From contig NZ_VISE01000001.1 in the NCBI RefSeq assembly GCF_007827275.1, forward strand, positions 4,181,107 to 4,245,106: a DNA stretch of 64,000 nt, read 5' to 3'. The DNA is from Gillisia sp. Hel_I_86 (lineage in GTDB: Bacteria > Bacteroidota > Bacteroidia > Flavobacteriales > Flavobacteriaceae). Position numbers and translations under genes: made by a program. How positions within the stretch are numbered: the stretch's first letter is position 1; every line of letters starts with the position of its first letter. The notes under the pieces are model-generated. The model saw only the letters and a list, made by a program, of their open reading frames with translations. It had not been told where the DNA came from and did not search any database. Below, piece by piece: positions 27,101 through 35,255 of the stretch.

Positions 27101-28508
27101 CTTTATCCCAATGGCGATTTCCACCTCTGGAGGCGCTGAAGTACAACGGCCTTTGGCCACAGTTGTTATTGGGGGCTTAATTACGGCTACGTTTTTAACA
27201 TTGGTCGTCGTTCCTGTCCTGTATTATTGGCTGGAAGCACGCAAAGAAAAGAAAAGCAATGGTGGTGACGCAAGTTACATCAAGAAAGGTACAACGGTTA
27301 TTATCGTATTATTGAGTTTGGGAGGGTTTTTAATCCCAAATTCAACAAATGCACAGGACAATCAGTTGGCGCAAACCCTTACCTTGGAAGAAGCCGTTGC
27401 CTTGGCAAAGGAAAATTATCCCACCCTTAAGGAAGGGCAAGCGTTCATAGACAGGGAACAGGCGTTGAAGGGCACCAGTTTTGACCTGGGCAGGACCTTT
27501 TTATATGCCGGCAGGGAAGACCAAGGGGTGCAGCAGGGAATACTGCGTACCTACGGGGTACAACAGGGAAACATTGACCTGCTTTCCGGGTTTTCAAAAA
27601 ACAAGTTTTATAAAGAGCGCGTGCAACTTGGGGAAAAGTTCTATGAACTTAACGAACAACAGTTGGTACGTGATGTGATGCAGGCCTATTACGAGATTGC
27701 CTATAATAAGGCCCGCCTGAAGCTTGCCGAGAGGCTGGACAGCATCTATGCCAATTTTGAAAGTGCGGCCAAATTAAGGTACGATAGCGGTGAGACCGGA
27801 AAACTCGCCTATATTTCCGCTTCCTCGGAGTACCAACAAATACAGGTGTTGCGGCAACAGGCCTATGACGACATCGAGATCGCCAAAAGGGCACTAAAGC
27901 AATATCTGGGGACAGACCGCCCCATCGAAACGATGGATGGGCCTTATGGGACCATAAACCTTATGCCCGTTATCGATAGTTTGGATATAGGGAACAACCC
28001 TTTGTTGCAGTTCGACCTGCAGAACGCAGCAGTGGGCAAGGCGAACGTGAAGGTAGAAAGATCCCAGTTCCTGCCAAAGTTCAGCCTGAGCTATGACAAG
28101 CTCAAGTACAATGATTTTACGGGGTTCAATGCATATCAGGCGGGTATCAGCATCCCCTTGTGGTTCCTTCCCCAAAAAAACAGGGTAAGGGCGGCAAAGG
28201 CAGATGCAATGGTGGCCGAAAACCAGTATTTGACACAAAAAGCGGTCACCCGGAGCCTTGTCTCCCAACTTTACAAAGCCCAGGACAAAACGCTGAAGAC
28301 GCTGAACTACTATGAAGCAGCAGCACTGCGCCTGGCCGAAGAACAATTGACCACTGCCGAACTGGCCTCCAAGGAAGGGGAAATTGACTATGTGAGCTAT
28401 ATCACCATCCTCAACAGTGCCATCAACATAAAAATAAACCATTTGGATTTTATCAACCAGTATAACCAACAGGCCATTGAGATACAATATCAATTGGGCA
28501 ACCTATAA
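24108..28508 (+). CDS. CusA/CzcA-type RND metal efflux pump fused to TolC-like protein
   Basis: The 1466-residue protein joins two parts of a tripartite pump. Residues 1-1050 are a heavy-metal RND transporter: TM1 (FIIGLFIVALVGTGIW), a large periplasmic loop, the acidic TM4 motif (GAIDFGIIVDGAVIIVEG) and a second half with VLFGVAVLNGLVLINKF. A linker with a hydrophobic stretch ending STNAQ (near 1080) precedes a TolC-type outer-membrane efflux domain (EEAVALAKENYPTL to the end). It exports divalent or monovalent metals out of the cell using the proton gradient. The CusB-like adaptor follows after 19 bases. Confidence 0.9.
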   Translation: MINKIISFSINNKFIIGLFIVALVGTGIWSMATINLGSVPDITNNQVQVITVAPNLGTEDIEQFVTYPVELAMANLPDVIELRSVSRFGLSVVTIVFKDEPGTYLPRQLVQEKLTEVAGEIPEGFGTPFMAPITTGLGEIFQYTLKVKEGYEDQYDAMELRTIQDWIVKRQMALVPGVVEVNAFGGYVKQYEIALSPDRLNSFGITMSQVFDALKANNANTGGAYIEKNHQANFIRGEGLARSLEDLENTVVSTENGTPVLIRDVAEKVGYGNQVRYGAFTQDGHESVGGQILMLKGESPSNVIDNVQKRIDEIQKSLPEGVYIEPFLSRAELIARTTSTVEKNLIEGSLIVIFVLVLLLGSLRGGLITASVIPLSLLFAFILMKQFGVWANLMSLGAIDFGIIVDGAVIIVEGMVLHIHQRMKKTTTAIGQSEMDEIAYESASTMMNSAFFGQLIILIVFTPILFLTGVEGKMFRPMAFTFGFAVLGAIILCLTYVPMISAMFLKPAKNQNSWFAKFENKIDRFSDKIMSGLNRGYVPLLNFALRFRAGVVIGAVALLMIAGFIFSNMGGEFIPKLDEGDIAMQALIKPGSSLTESIEASKKLQNLVNEFPEVKTMISRIGVAEIPTDPMPMDIADSYIILEKDKSKWTSAESKEELIEKIKEKISVIPGVNFVFTQPLELRFNELLTGVREDVAIKIYGEDLDILAEKANEMAAIIQTVPGAGDVRAEATSGLPQMTVVYNRAKMAQYGVTIDKLNDYVSAAFAGESASVIFEGEKRFEVVIRLAEAYRKDINNLRNLYIDLPNGNQVPLKEVADISYKPGPMQISRDNTYRRIYVGVNVRGRDVKSMVEEVQQKLDAQLDLPPGYYITYGGSFENLQRATDRLMIVVPIALALIFILLYFALGSFSQSTMIYMAVPLAAIGGVFALWIRGMPFSISAGVGFIVLFGVAVLNGLVLINKFNELKESGMTNLKDRIYEATHERLRPILLTATAAIMGFIPMAISTSGGAEVQRPLATVVIGGLITATFLTLVVVPVLYYWLEARKEKKSNGGDASYIKKGTTVIIVLLSLGGFLIPNSTNAQDNQLAQTLTLEEAVALAKENYPTLKEGQAFIDREQALKGTSFDLGRTFLYAGREDQGVQQGILRTYGVQQGNIDLLSGFSKNKFYKERVQLGEKFYELNEQQLVRDVMQAYYEIAYNKARLKLAERLDSIYANFESAAKLRYDSGETGKLAYISASSEYQQIQVLRQQAYDDIEIAKRALKQYLGTDRPIETMDGPYGTINLMPVIDSLDIGNNPLLQFDLQNAAVGKANVKVERSQFLPKFSLSYDKLKYNDFTGFNAYQAGISIPLWFLPQKNRVRAAKADAMVAENQYLTQKAVTRSLVSQLYKAQDKTLKTLNYYEAAALRLAEEQLTTAELASKEGEIDYVSYITILNSAINIKINHLDFINQYNQQAIEIQYQLGNL

Positions 28509-28527
28509 TCTAAAAAAAGAATAAGAA

Positions 28528-29775
28528 ATGAAAAATATAGCAATAGTAAGTGTAGCATTAATGGTCTTCTTGATGGTTGGCTGCAATGATAAACCCAAGT
28601 CGGAATTGGGCCATAACGAAAATAGCGAAACCTCTGAAAAAATGAAAGAGGACGGTGATGCCCACGAAGAAGAAGGTGAACATAATGAAGAAGAAGAAGG
28701 CGAAGAAGGCGTGGTGGAGATTTCCAAACAACAGGCCGAGACCATAGGTTTGGAAATGAAACCTTTGGAAGAACGCAATTTAGGGAACAACATTAAAGTA
28801 ACAGGAATGCTGGCGCTTTTCCCCCAGGACAAGGCCAATATCAGTCCATTTGTAGGTGGGAACGTAAGCGCGATCAAGGTAATCCCTGGCGACAACATCA
28901 ACAAAGGCCAGGTGCTGGCATATATAGAACACCCAGATATCGTTGCAATGCAACAGGATTACCAGGAAAAAAACGATGAACTGGTCTTTTTGAAACAGGA
29001 TTTTGAACGCAAGCAGACCCTTTATGACAAAGGTGTTTCCTCGGCCAAAGAGTTCCAGATGGCACAGTCAAAATTCCGCTCCACCACTTCCAGCGTCAAT
29101 GGTTTACGGTCCCAATTGAGGTTGTTGGGCATTGACCCGGACAAAGTGGCCGAAGGCCAGATATACTCCGCTGTTCCCATAACATCCCCTATAAAAGGAT
29201 ATGTAGATGAAGTTATGATAAGCCTTGGCGATTATGTGGCGCCACAGTCCAAAATGTTTTCAATAAGTGACAATTCCAAGATTTATGTCAACTTCAAAGT
29301 CTATGAAAAAGATATAAAACAAATCAAGGAAGGACAACAAATCCTTTTTTCGACTACGGCGAGACCAGATGAACTACTAAAAGCGACTGTACGATCTGTA
29401 GGACAGACTTTCGAATCAGACCCAAAAGCCATAGAGGTACTTGCAGATATAGAAAACAAAGATAAGGACCTACTGCCTGGAATGTATGTGGAGGGCAGAA
29501 TAGTACAAGGAGAGAAATCCGGATATGCCGTCCCTGAAGAAGCCATAGTAAAGGAAGGCGAACAGTCTTACATTTTCATCTTAGAAGAGGATGGTGAAAC
29601 GGAAGGGAATACGATGAAATTTAAAAGGATTCCGGTAAGCACAGGCGTAAACGACCTTGGCTTTGTGGAAATCAATATTCCTTCAGAAATGGCAAAAAAT
29701 ATTAAGGTTGTCACAGTTGGAGCCTACACCCTTTCTTCGGAAATGGTCAAGGGCGAACTGGAACACGGGCATTAA
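28528..29775 (+). CDS. RND efflux periplasmic adaptor (CusB-like lipoprotein)
   Basis: The 415-residue protein has a lipoprotein signal (MVGC), an acidic His-containing spacer (residues 28-66), a lipoyl/barrel-sandwich part (ISPFVGGNVSAIKVIPGDNI), a coiled-coil hairpin (about 150-205), and a beta-barrel domain (GYVDEVMISLGDYV). It would link the RND pump to its outer-membrane domain. It lies immediately after the pump gene, in the order A-B rather than the C-B-A of E. coli Cus. Confidence 0.9.
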   Translation: MKNIAIVSVALMVFLMVGCNDKPKSELGHNENSETSEKMKEDGDAHEEEGEHNEEEEGEEGVVEISKQQAETIGLEMKPLEERNLGNNIKVTGMLALFPQDKANISPFVGGNVSAIKVIPGDNINKGQVLAYIEHPDIVAMQQDYQEKNDELVFLKQDFERKQTLYDKGVSSAKEFQMAQSKFRSTTSSVNGLRSQLRLLGIDPDKVAEGQIYSAVPITSPIKGYVDEVMISLGDYVAPQSKMFSISDNSKIYVNFKVYEKDIKQIKEGQQILFSTTARPDELLKATVRSVGQTFESDPKAIEVLADIENKDKDLLPGMYVEGRIVQGEKSGYAVPEEAIVKEGEQSYIFILEEDGETEGNTMKFKRIPVSTGVNDLGFVEINIPSEMAKNIKVVTVGAYTLSSEMVKGELEHGH

Positions 29776-29793
29776 TCCAATATCAATCAAAGG

Positions 29794-29856
29794 TTTTGAT
29801 CCCGAGTTTGTTTATCGTCTTAATTAGTTAGTTAAAAAGGACAGGCTCGGGTCAAA
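29794..29856 (+). promoter_or_regulatory. Hairpin between efflux adaptor and P-II gene
   Basis: TTTTGATCCCGAG (29794-29806) and CTCGGGTCAAAA (29845-29856) pair with one bulged base around a 38-base AT-rich loop. It is 19 bases after the adaptor stop and about 20 before the P-II start. It may attenuate or process the transcript; no clear T-run follows. Confidence 0.4.
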
Positions 29857-29877
29857 ATCGATTAAAAATAAATAATT

Positions 29878-30216
29878 ATGAAAGAAATAAAAGCATTTGT
29901 AAAACCGAACAGGATACAACGGGTCATTGAAGCCCTATCGAATAACGGATTTAAAAGTATGACCCTGTCACAAGCAGAAGGAACTGGAGCCTTCAAGGCA
30001 AAAGGCGCTAGACCTTCACTCGATTTTTACGTAACGAACAGTCCCGTGGTAAAGGTGGAACTGGTATGTCAAAATGAAGAAGCACAATCAGCAATCGAGA
30101 TTATCCTTGAAAATGCAAAAACAACTGAACCCGGGGATGGGATCATTTATCTATCAGATATTGAAGATGCTTTTCAGGTAAAAACCGGGGAATCCTTAAA
30201 GCGTTACGACCTCTAA
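29878..30216 (+). CDS. P-II family regulator linked to metal efflux
   Basis: The 112-residue protein begins like GlnB (MKEIKAFVKPNRIQRVIEAL), has a T-loop-like segment (SQAEGTGAFKAKGARPSL) without the uridylylated Tyr in its usual setting, and ends with EPGDGIIYLSDIEDAFQV. P-II proteins are trimers that bind adenine nucleotides and 2-oxoglutarate. Its position directly after the RND pump and before Fur suggests a role in controlling metal export rather than nitrogen uptake (inference). Confidence 0.85.
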   Translation: MKEIKAFVKPNRIQRVIEALSNNGFKSMTLSQAEGTGAFKAKGARPSLDFYVTNSPVVKVELVCQNEEAQSAIEIILENAKTTEPGDGIIYLSDIEDAFQVKTGESLKRYDL

Positions 30217-30231
30217 ACCCTTTTGTAGCGA

Positions 30232-30654
30232 ATGGAAAAAATAGTAAAAAAGTTGGAAAGCAAAGGCATCCGCCCTACGGCAATGCGCCTGTTGACCTAT
30301 AAGCGGTTGGCGCAACTAAAAGTGGCCATTAGCCTGGGCGAGCTCGAAAAAGATTTTGAACGCTCGGAACGGAGCACGCTTTTCCGTACTATGAAAACAT
30401 TTGAGGAAAAAGGAATCGTGCACCAAATTGAGGATGGTACCGGCATAATTAAATATGCCCTGTGCGAAGAAGACTGTGAATGCGAGGTCGGCAACGACCT
30501 CCATTTACACTTTCATTGCAATAGCTGTGGGGAAACGGTGTGCCTGACCGAGCATAAAATTCCAGCAATAAACCTGCCGGAAGGCTATGTGGCAGAAGAT
30601 ATCAACCTGGTGGCAAAGGGGGTCTGTGAGAAGTGCAGCGATGACCTGGATTAA
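30232..30654 (+). CDS. Fur-family metal-responsive repressor
   Basis: The 140-residue protein has the Fur winged helix (GIRPTAMRLLTYKRLA ... RSTLFRTMKTFEEKGIVHQI) and a C-terminal dimer domain with HLHFHCNSCGETVCL and CEKC, the Cys pairs of the structural Zn site. The acidic Cys-rich insert DCECEVGND is a local feature. The distance from P-II is 15 bases, so it is probably in the efflux operon. Sequence does not settle whether it senses Fe, Zn or peroxide. Three further fur-like genes or fragments occur downstream. Confidence 0.88.
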   Translation: MEKIVKKLESKGIRPTAMRLLTYKRLAQLKVAISLGELEKDFERSERSTLFRTMKTFEEKGIVHQIEDGTGIIKYALCEEDCECEVGNDLHLHFHCNSCGETVCLTEHKIPAINLPEGYVAEDINLVAKGVCEKCSDDLD

Positions 30655-30680
30655 ATTTTTTGATTTAAAAAATTGGAACA

Positions 30681-31040
30681 ATGATGACGATTTATAAAAA
30701 TGAAGGTAAGGTATATATGGTGGCTCAAAATAGATTGGACGCTATAGATTATGACAATTTGATACCTCAATTAAAAGACCACATACAGGCACACAACACA
30801 GTGTACTGGTACATTGAGATGGAAAATTTTGAGGGATGGACCGCAAGTGCGTATTGGAAAGGTGTTGAGCTGAAACTTCCCAATGAGGAGCGACTAAAAC
30901 GGGTTGCATTAGTGGGTAACCCAAAATGGCAGGAACAGTTTACGGAAGTTTTGATACCCTTTACAAGGGCGCATATTAAATTCTTCGGCCCAGATGAAAA
31001 AAAATGGGCCAAAGAATGGATAGAGAAAGAAAATAATTAA
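30681..31040 (+). CDS. SpoIIAA-like STAS protein 1
   Basis: The 119-residue protein matches the SpoIIAA-like (PF11964) family: WYIEMENFEGWTASAYWKG, then VALVGNPKWQEQF and a final AHIKFFGPDEKKWAKEWI. The fold is STAS-like but the phosphorylatable Ser of true SpoIIAA is not in its usual context. Two further copies are at 31643 and 48583. The role is unknown; members accompany membrane and stress genes. Confidence 0.8.
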   Translation: MMTIYKNEGKVYMVAQNRLDAIDYDNLIPQLKDHIQAHNTVYWYIEMENFEGWTASAYWKGVELKLPNEERLKRVALVGNPKWQEQFTEVLIPFTRAHIKFFGPDEKKWAKEWIEKENN

Positions 31041-31072
31041 AACAGTTAAATTAATTTAAAAACAGAGAAATC

Positions 31073-31294
31073 ATGATGGAAGACTGGTATTTTGGAGGCA
31101 TGCACTGGATATGGTGGGGACTATGGATAATCCTCATCTTTTGGATATTCCTAATTCCTTACCCCACCCCGGGACAAAAACGGAAAAAAGACAGTGCAAT
31201 GGAAATCCTGAGGGAGCGTTTTGCACGGGGCGAAATAAGCGAGGAAGAGTTTGAACAGCGAAAGAAACTGTTACGGGAAAACAAGAAAAAATAA
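31073..31294 (+). CDS. Membrane-anchored SHOCT-domain protein
   Basis: The 73-residue protein has one N-terminal membrane segment (WIWWGLWIILIFWIFLI) and a C-terminal SHOCT motif (AMEILRERFARGEISEEEFEQRKKLL), a short oligomerisation helix pair. Broken relatives are at 32042 and 38178. SHOCT proteins often recruit or scaffold other proteins at the membrane; the partner here is unknown. Confidence 0.8.
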   Translation: MMEDWYFGGMHWIWWGLWIILIFWIFLIPYPTPGQKRKKDSAMEILRERFARGEISEEEFEQRKKLLRENKKK

Positions 31295-31300
31295 GCTGCA

Positions 31301-31610
31301 ATGAAACCGCTCAATGGCATAGATAATCAAAAAAGAGGAGGGCTGAACAGGCAAGGACTTCCCATTGCTATTGTTTTAGGGTTTGCAGCTGGCATAATTA
31401 TCATACAGCCATTGGGCATTTTCCTGTTCTCGTACGCCTTGTTGGAGTACGATTGTGAATGTGAGGTCGGTAACGACCCTCCATTTAGATTTTCATTGCA
31501 ACAATTGCAACGAAACGATATGCTTGACCGAACATAAAATTCCACATATTAATCTGCCCAAAGGTTATTTGGCAGAAAATATAAACTTGTAATGGGCAAT
31601 AATGCACTTC
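31301..31610 (+). pseudogene. Chimera: two-TM gene start joined to fur gene end
   Basis: From ATG 31301 the frame reads the start of the two-TM family (QKRGGLNRQGLPIAIVLGFAAG, then IIIIQPLGIFLF), matching the gene at 32715. Near 31450 it changes to DCECEVGND, the insert of the Fur protein at 30232, and continues out of frame with the Fur C-terminus (TEHKIPHINLPKGYLAENINL) up to about 31590. This is a deletion or recombination joint between two module copies, with an added frameshift. It is not expected to make a functional protein. Confidence 0.8.
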
Positions 31611-31642
31611 CGCTGCACGATCAATTAACTTAATTTTATTAG

Positions 31643-32008
31643 ATGTTACAAATAACCGGCATAAAACACGATAATGTGATTGCTACAATTGCTAGTGGAA
31701 AATTGCAACAGCAGGACATTGAAAAGGTGCACCCAATAATCCATACCATACTTAATAAAGGCTTAAAACTACGTTGGTATCTTGAGATGAACAATTTTGA
31801 AGGGTGGAACATAAAAGGTTTGTGGGAAGATTTTAAAATGGATGTTGCCCATGAAAGGGATTATGAGAGAATTGCAGTGGTTGGTGAAAAAAAGTGGCAA
31901 GAATGGGCAGGACAATTTATGAAGCCTTTTACCAATGCCAACATTAAATATTTTGACATTAGCCAAAAGGAAGACGCTAAAAAATGGATTGAAAAAGATG
32001 GCTTTTAA
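31643..32008 (+). CDS. SpoIIAA-like STAS protein 2
   Basis: The 121-residue protein shows YLEMNNFEGWNIKGLWEDFKM, IAVVGEKKWQEW and NANIKYFDISQKEDAKKWI, clearly paralogous to the proteins at 30681 and especially 48583. It precedes a broken SHOCT gene, repeating the order found at 30681/31073. Confidence 0.8.
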   Translation: MLQITGIKHDNVIATIASGKLQQQDIEKVHPIIHTILNKGLKLRWYLEMNNFEGWNIKGLWEDFKMDVAHERDYERIAVVGEKKWQEWAGQFMKPFTNANIKYFDISQKEDAKKWIEKDGF

Positions 32009-32041
32009 ACTGAATTAATAACTTTTTTAAACAACACAACT

Positions 32042-32240
32042 ATGATGGACGACTGGTATTTTGGGGGCATGTACGATATGCTGGAGGCTCTGGATAATCC
32101 TCATCCCACCCCATAGACAAAAACAGAGAAAAGACTGCACAATGGAAATCTTGAAGGACGTTTTACGAGGGGTGAAATAAGCAAGGAAGATTTTGAGGAG
32201 TGTAAAAAATGGTCACGGGAGAACAAGTTGCGTTGCATTT
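32042..32240 (+). pseudogene. Degenerate SHOCT-domain gene
   Basis: It starts MMDDWYFGGM like the intact gene at 31073, then loses frame and stops at TAG near 32114. The SHOCT half survives out of frame (MEILK, then RGEISKEDFEE). It retains similarity along its whole length, so it is a decaying copy in the second SpoIIAA/SHOCT set. Confidence 0.8.
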
Positions 32241-32277
32241 GACCAAACGCTACGGAAATTAGAAACGAAAAAAAGAT

Positions 32278-32718
32278 ATGAATGCCAAAATTATTAAAGT
32301 CTTTTTGCGATTAGCAATTTCAATCGGTTTTTTATCAGCAGTAGCCGACAGATTTGGAATTTGGAGCAAAGAAGTTTCTGTTTGGGGAAATTGGGACAGT
32401 TTCTTGAGTTATACCCAAATGATAAATCCTTGGATTCCCAATTCACTAATCCCAACAATCGGAATTTTGGCAACCGTAGCCGAAATTGTTTTTGCGATTT
32501 TCTTGATAATAGGATTTAAAACGGAACTGTTTGCAAAATTAAGCGGATTTCTACTTTTAATATTTGCTTTGTCTATGACTTTTTCAACCGGAATTAAAGG
32601 AGCGCTTGACTTTTCTGTTTTTAGTGCTTCTGCGGGAGCTTTTGCTTTGAGCCTTATGAAAGAAAAATATTTGGAATTGGACAATCTGATTTCTAAACCG
32701 ATAAATATAGGAAAATGA
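32278..32718 (+). CDS. DoxX-family membrane protein
   Basis: The 146-residue protein has four hydrophobic helices typical of DoxX/DoxD-like proteins (LRLAISIGFLSAVADRFGIW; IPTIGILATVAEIVFAIFLIIGF). Its composition is more AT-rich than neighbours. It overlaps the next gene by 4 bases (ATGA). DoxX proteins are linked to redox and thiol stress; no precise function can be given. Confidence 0.75.
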   Translation: MNAKIIKVFLRLAISIGFLSAVADRFGIWSKEVSVWGNWDSFLSYTQMINPWIPNSLIPTIGILATVAEIVFAIFLIIGFKTELFAKLSGFLLLIFALSMTFSTGIKGALDFSVFSASAGAFALSLMKEKYLELDNLISKPINIGK

Positions 32719-33518
32719 AACTGTCCAAGGGCATACATTATCAAAAAAGAGCGGCCCTGAACAGGCGAGATCTTCTTATTGCTAGTGTTTTAGGGTTTGC
32801 GGTTGGCATACTCATCATACAGCCTTTGGGCCTTTCCCTATTCCAGTATGACCAAGGTGGTGATGTGGACAACTGGTGGTATTTGTTCAAAAATGCAGTT
32901 GGGCAAGCTGTAGGTTTTAGCGATATGGACCAAATCCTAAAAAATATCCTGTTTGGCATTATGGGAAGCAGTCTCGCCTTAATCTTCTACACAAGAAAAA
33001 CGATATTTCGATTAAACAGGGAGAAAGTCGGGGTTACTTTAATAAGGGAATTATTGGACAAAGGGGAAAACCACGAGATAGAATTCAAAAGTACCTTGCG
33101 GTGGGACCTTCTACAAGGTAAGGTAAACAAAGCCTTGGAAATGGTAGTGGCAAAGACCATTGCAGGATTTATGAATACCGAAGGCGGGCATTTAATTATC
33201 GGAGTTGATGATGAAGGTAGAATTCTAGGGCTGGGACAAGATTACGGGGCCTTAAAAAAACCGGGCAAGGATGGGTTTGAACAGTATGTAATGCAATTGG
33301 TTTCCGTCAATTTGGGCACCCATTTTTGCCCTTTGGCAAAGGTGGCCTTTTACCAATTTGAAGAAAAGGATATCTGTTATGTAAGGATCCGCAAATCGCA
33401 AAAACCCGTGTATTTGAACCTGGGCGACCGTTCTCATTTCTTTATCAGAACCGGGAACGGTACCCGGGAGTTGGATATGCCCGAAGCATTGGAGTATATG
33501 GAAACACACTTAAATTAA
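32715..33518 (+). CDS. Two-TM protein fused to AlbA_2 (Schlafen-like) domain
   Basis: Residues 1-100 are a two-helix membrane module (VLGFAVGILIIQPLGLSLFQYD ... ILKNILFGIMGSSLALIFYT) shared with the 103-residue protein at 48945. Residues about 110-265 are a putative DNA/nucleotide-binding AlbA_2 domain (HEIEFKSTLRWD, IAGFMNTEGGHLIIGVDDEG). Such a membrane-tethered AlbA_2 protein is unusual. It is translationally coupled to the DoxX gene. Confidence 0.75.
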   Translation: MKLSKGIHYQKRAALNRRDLLIASVLGFAVGILIIQPLGLSLFQYDQGGDVDNWWYLFKNAVGQAVGFSDMDQILKNILFGIMGSSLALIFYTRKTIFRLNREKVGVTLIRELLDKGENHEIEFKSTLRWDLLQGKVNKALEMVVAKTIAGFMNTEGGHLIIGVDDEGRILGLGQDYGALKKPGKDGFEQYVMQLVSVNLGTHFCPLAKVAFYQFEEKDICYVRIRKSQKPVYLNLGDRSHFFIRTGNGTRELDMPEALEYMETHLN

Positions 33519-33523
33519 ACAAT

Positions 33524-33793
33524 ATGGGATTTTTAAAACATTTATTGCGCGGAATGGGCCGGGGCGGCCATCATTCAAGGAGACATAACCGCAAACACGA
33601 TTATGAAAACAGGGATGATTATTCAGATTCAAGGGTTAAGATAAGATGCCCAAAATGTGATGAGAAAAATGAAGTAAGTGCGGCTTTTTGTCAAAAATGC
33701 GGTTCAGCATTGGGTAAGGGAAAATGTGACAATTGCGGGCAGGATATCCCTATGGATGCCAAATTTTGCCCTAATTGTGGCAACCGAACGTAA
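33524..33793 (+). CDS. Double zinc-ribbon protein
   Basis: The 89-residue protein has a basic, His/Arg-rich N-terminus (GGHHSRRHNRKHD) and two zinc ribbons: CPKCDEKNEVSAAFCQKCG and CDNCGQDIPMDAKFCPNCG. It could bind nucleic acid or act as a zinc store. It starts 5 bases after the AlbA_2 gene. Confidence 0.75.
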   Translation: MGFLKHLLRGMGRGGHHSRRHNRKHDYENRDDYSDSRVKIRCPKCDEKNEVSAAFCQKCGSALGKGKCDNCGQDIPMDAKFCPNCGNRT

Positions 33794-33839
33794 ACAACAA
33801 CGGATTATTAATTTTATAAGACAAAATCAAATATAATCA

Positions 33840-34277
33840 ATGGACCTTCAAACTGAACTACTGTTATTGCCACGATTAGGGTTGGCAGTTTTATTGGGGA
33901 TTTTAATTGGCATCGATAGGGAAGCTGACGGCCACGACGCTGGTATCCGAACCTATGCAGCTGTATGTCTTGGAGCCGCACTTTTAACAATCATCAATAC
34001 GCATATTGAGGTGGCAGACCAAACTCGGATTGTTGCAAATATTGTTTCCGGTATTGGTTTTTTGGGAGCCGGTATCATTTTTAAGGACAATTCAAAAGGC
34101 GCTATAGTGGGTTTGACCACGGCCGCTACTGTGTGGGCAACAGCAGGGGTAGGTATTGCTTTGGGGTTTGGGATGTACTTACTTAGTATTACAAGCACAT
34201 TACTTATCATCTTGCTGCTGGTCGCCCGAAAATTACCCTATTTTAAAACAAGAAAAAAGTTCAAGAATAAAACTTAA
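33840..34277 (+). CDS. MgtC/SapB-family membrane protein
   Basis: The 145-residue protein has four hydrophobic segments and the family motifs RLGLAVLLGILIGIDRE, GIRTYAAVCLGAAL and GIGFLGAGIIFK. It ends after the transmembrane domain, without the soluble C-terminal domain of Salmonella MgtC. The family is linked to Mg limitation, acid stress and ATP-synthase control. Confidence 0.85.
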   Translation: MDLQTELLLLPRLGLAVLLGILIGIDREADGHDAGIRTYAAVCLGAALLTIINTHIEVADQTRIVANIVSGIGFLGAGIIFKDNSKGAIVGLTTAATVWATAGVGIALGFGMYLLSITSTLLIILLLVARKLPYFKTRKKFKNKT

Positions 34278-34339
34278 ATCTATAAAACAATCTACATATA
34301 AAGCGGGTAATATATCGAATAACCTTTTAAACAATAAAA

Positions 34340-35230
34340 ATGCTACTGAACAAACGTATTTCAATTTTCCACTTCCTCAATACCATAAAATATGATGTAT
34401 TATTTTTAGGTAGCTACGCAATTCTCGTGGGTTATATGGACCAATATGGCTTTTTAGCAAAAATCTCGATCCCCATTGCATTAACCGGGGTTTTTGGCAC
34501 CGCTGTAGCATTATTGTTGGGTTTTCGTACTAATCAAGCCTATGAGCGCTGGTGGGAAGCCCGTATTATATGGGGTGCCATTGTCAATGATTCCCGTACA
34601 CTAATCAGGCAGACCATTTCCTTTTATGACAAGGTAGATGAGCAATATTTACATAATGTAAAAGAAACGGTAAACCGTCAAATAATCTGGTGCTATGCAT
34701 TGGGTGAATCTTTAAGAAACCTTCCGTTTTCGCCCAATGTGGCCGGTTACATGAAATTTGAAGATATCTCTGACCAAAATGTCCCCAATGCAATTCTTCT
34801 GAAACATTCACAGGCATTGACCGATGCAAGAAATGAAAGAATAGTGAACGAGTTTCAGCAGATTCAACTAGATAGCACGATAGCTAGACTTTGTGATTCA
34901 ATGGGTAAGTGCGAACGTATAAAAAACACGGTCTTCCCCAAAGCACATAGCTTATTGATACATCTTATAATCTATGTGTTCGCCACAATGCTGCCATTTG
35001 GCCTGGATGATAAGAACGTGGCTGTTGAAATTGCTATTACCTTTTTTATCCCGATCATCTTTGTTGCCATTGAAAAAACATCCATTTTGATGCAGGATCC
35101 TTTTGAAAACCAACCTATGGATACCCCTGTAACCGATTTGGCCACAACTATTGAAATAAATCTCAAACAAATGATAGGGAATAAAGATATTCCAATCAAA
35201 GAAAAACCGAGCGAATATTATATACTGTAA
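34340..35230 (+). CDS. Bestrophin-family anion channel-like protein
   Basis: The 296-residue protein has the bestrophin (UPF0187) pattern: GFRTNQAYERWWEARIIWGAIVNDSR near the N-terminus and an IEKTSILMQDPFENQPMDTP end. Bacterial members conduct anions or cations across the inner membrane. It lies between MgtC and a P1B ATPase, so a role in charge balance during metal transport is possible. Confidence 0.85.
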   Translation: MLLNKRISIFHFLNTIKYDVLFLGSYAILVGYMDQYGFLAKISIPIALTGVFGTAVALLLGFRTNQAYERWWEARIIWGAIVNDSRTLIRQTISFYDKVDEQYLHNVKETVNRQIIWCYALGESLRNLPFSPNVAGYMKFEDISDQNVPNAILLKHSQALTDARNERIVNEFQQIQLDSTIARLCDSMGKCERIKNTVFPKAHSLLIHLIIYVFATMLPFGLDDKNVAVEIAITFFIPIIFVAIEKTSILMQDPFENQPMDTPVTDLATTIEINLKQMIGNKDIPIKEKPSEYYIL

Positions 35231-35255
35231 AGGGTCAACTTTAAAATTTTATAAA

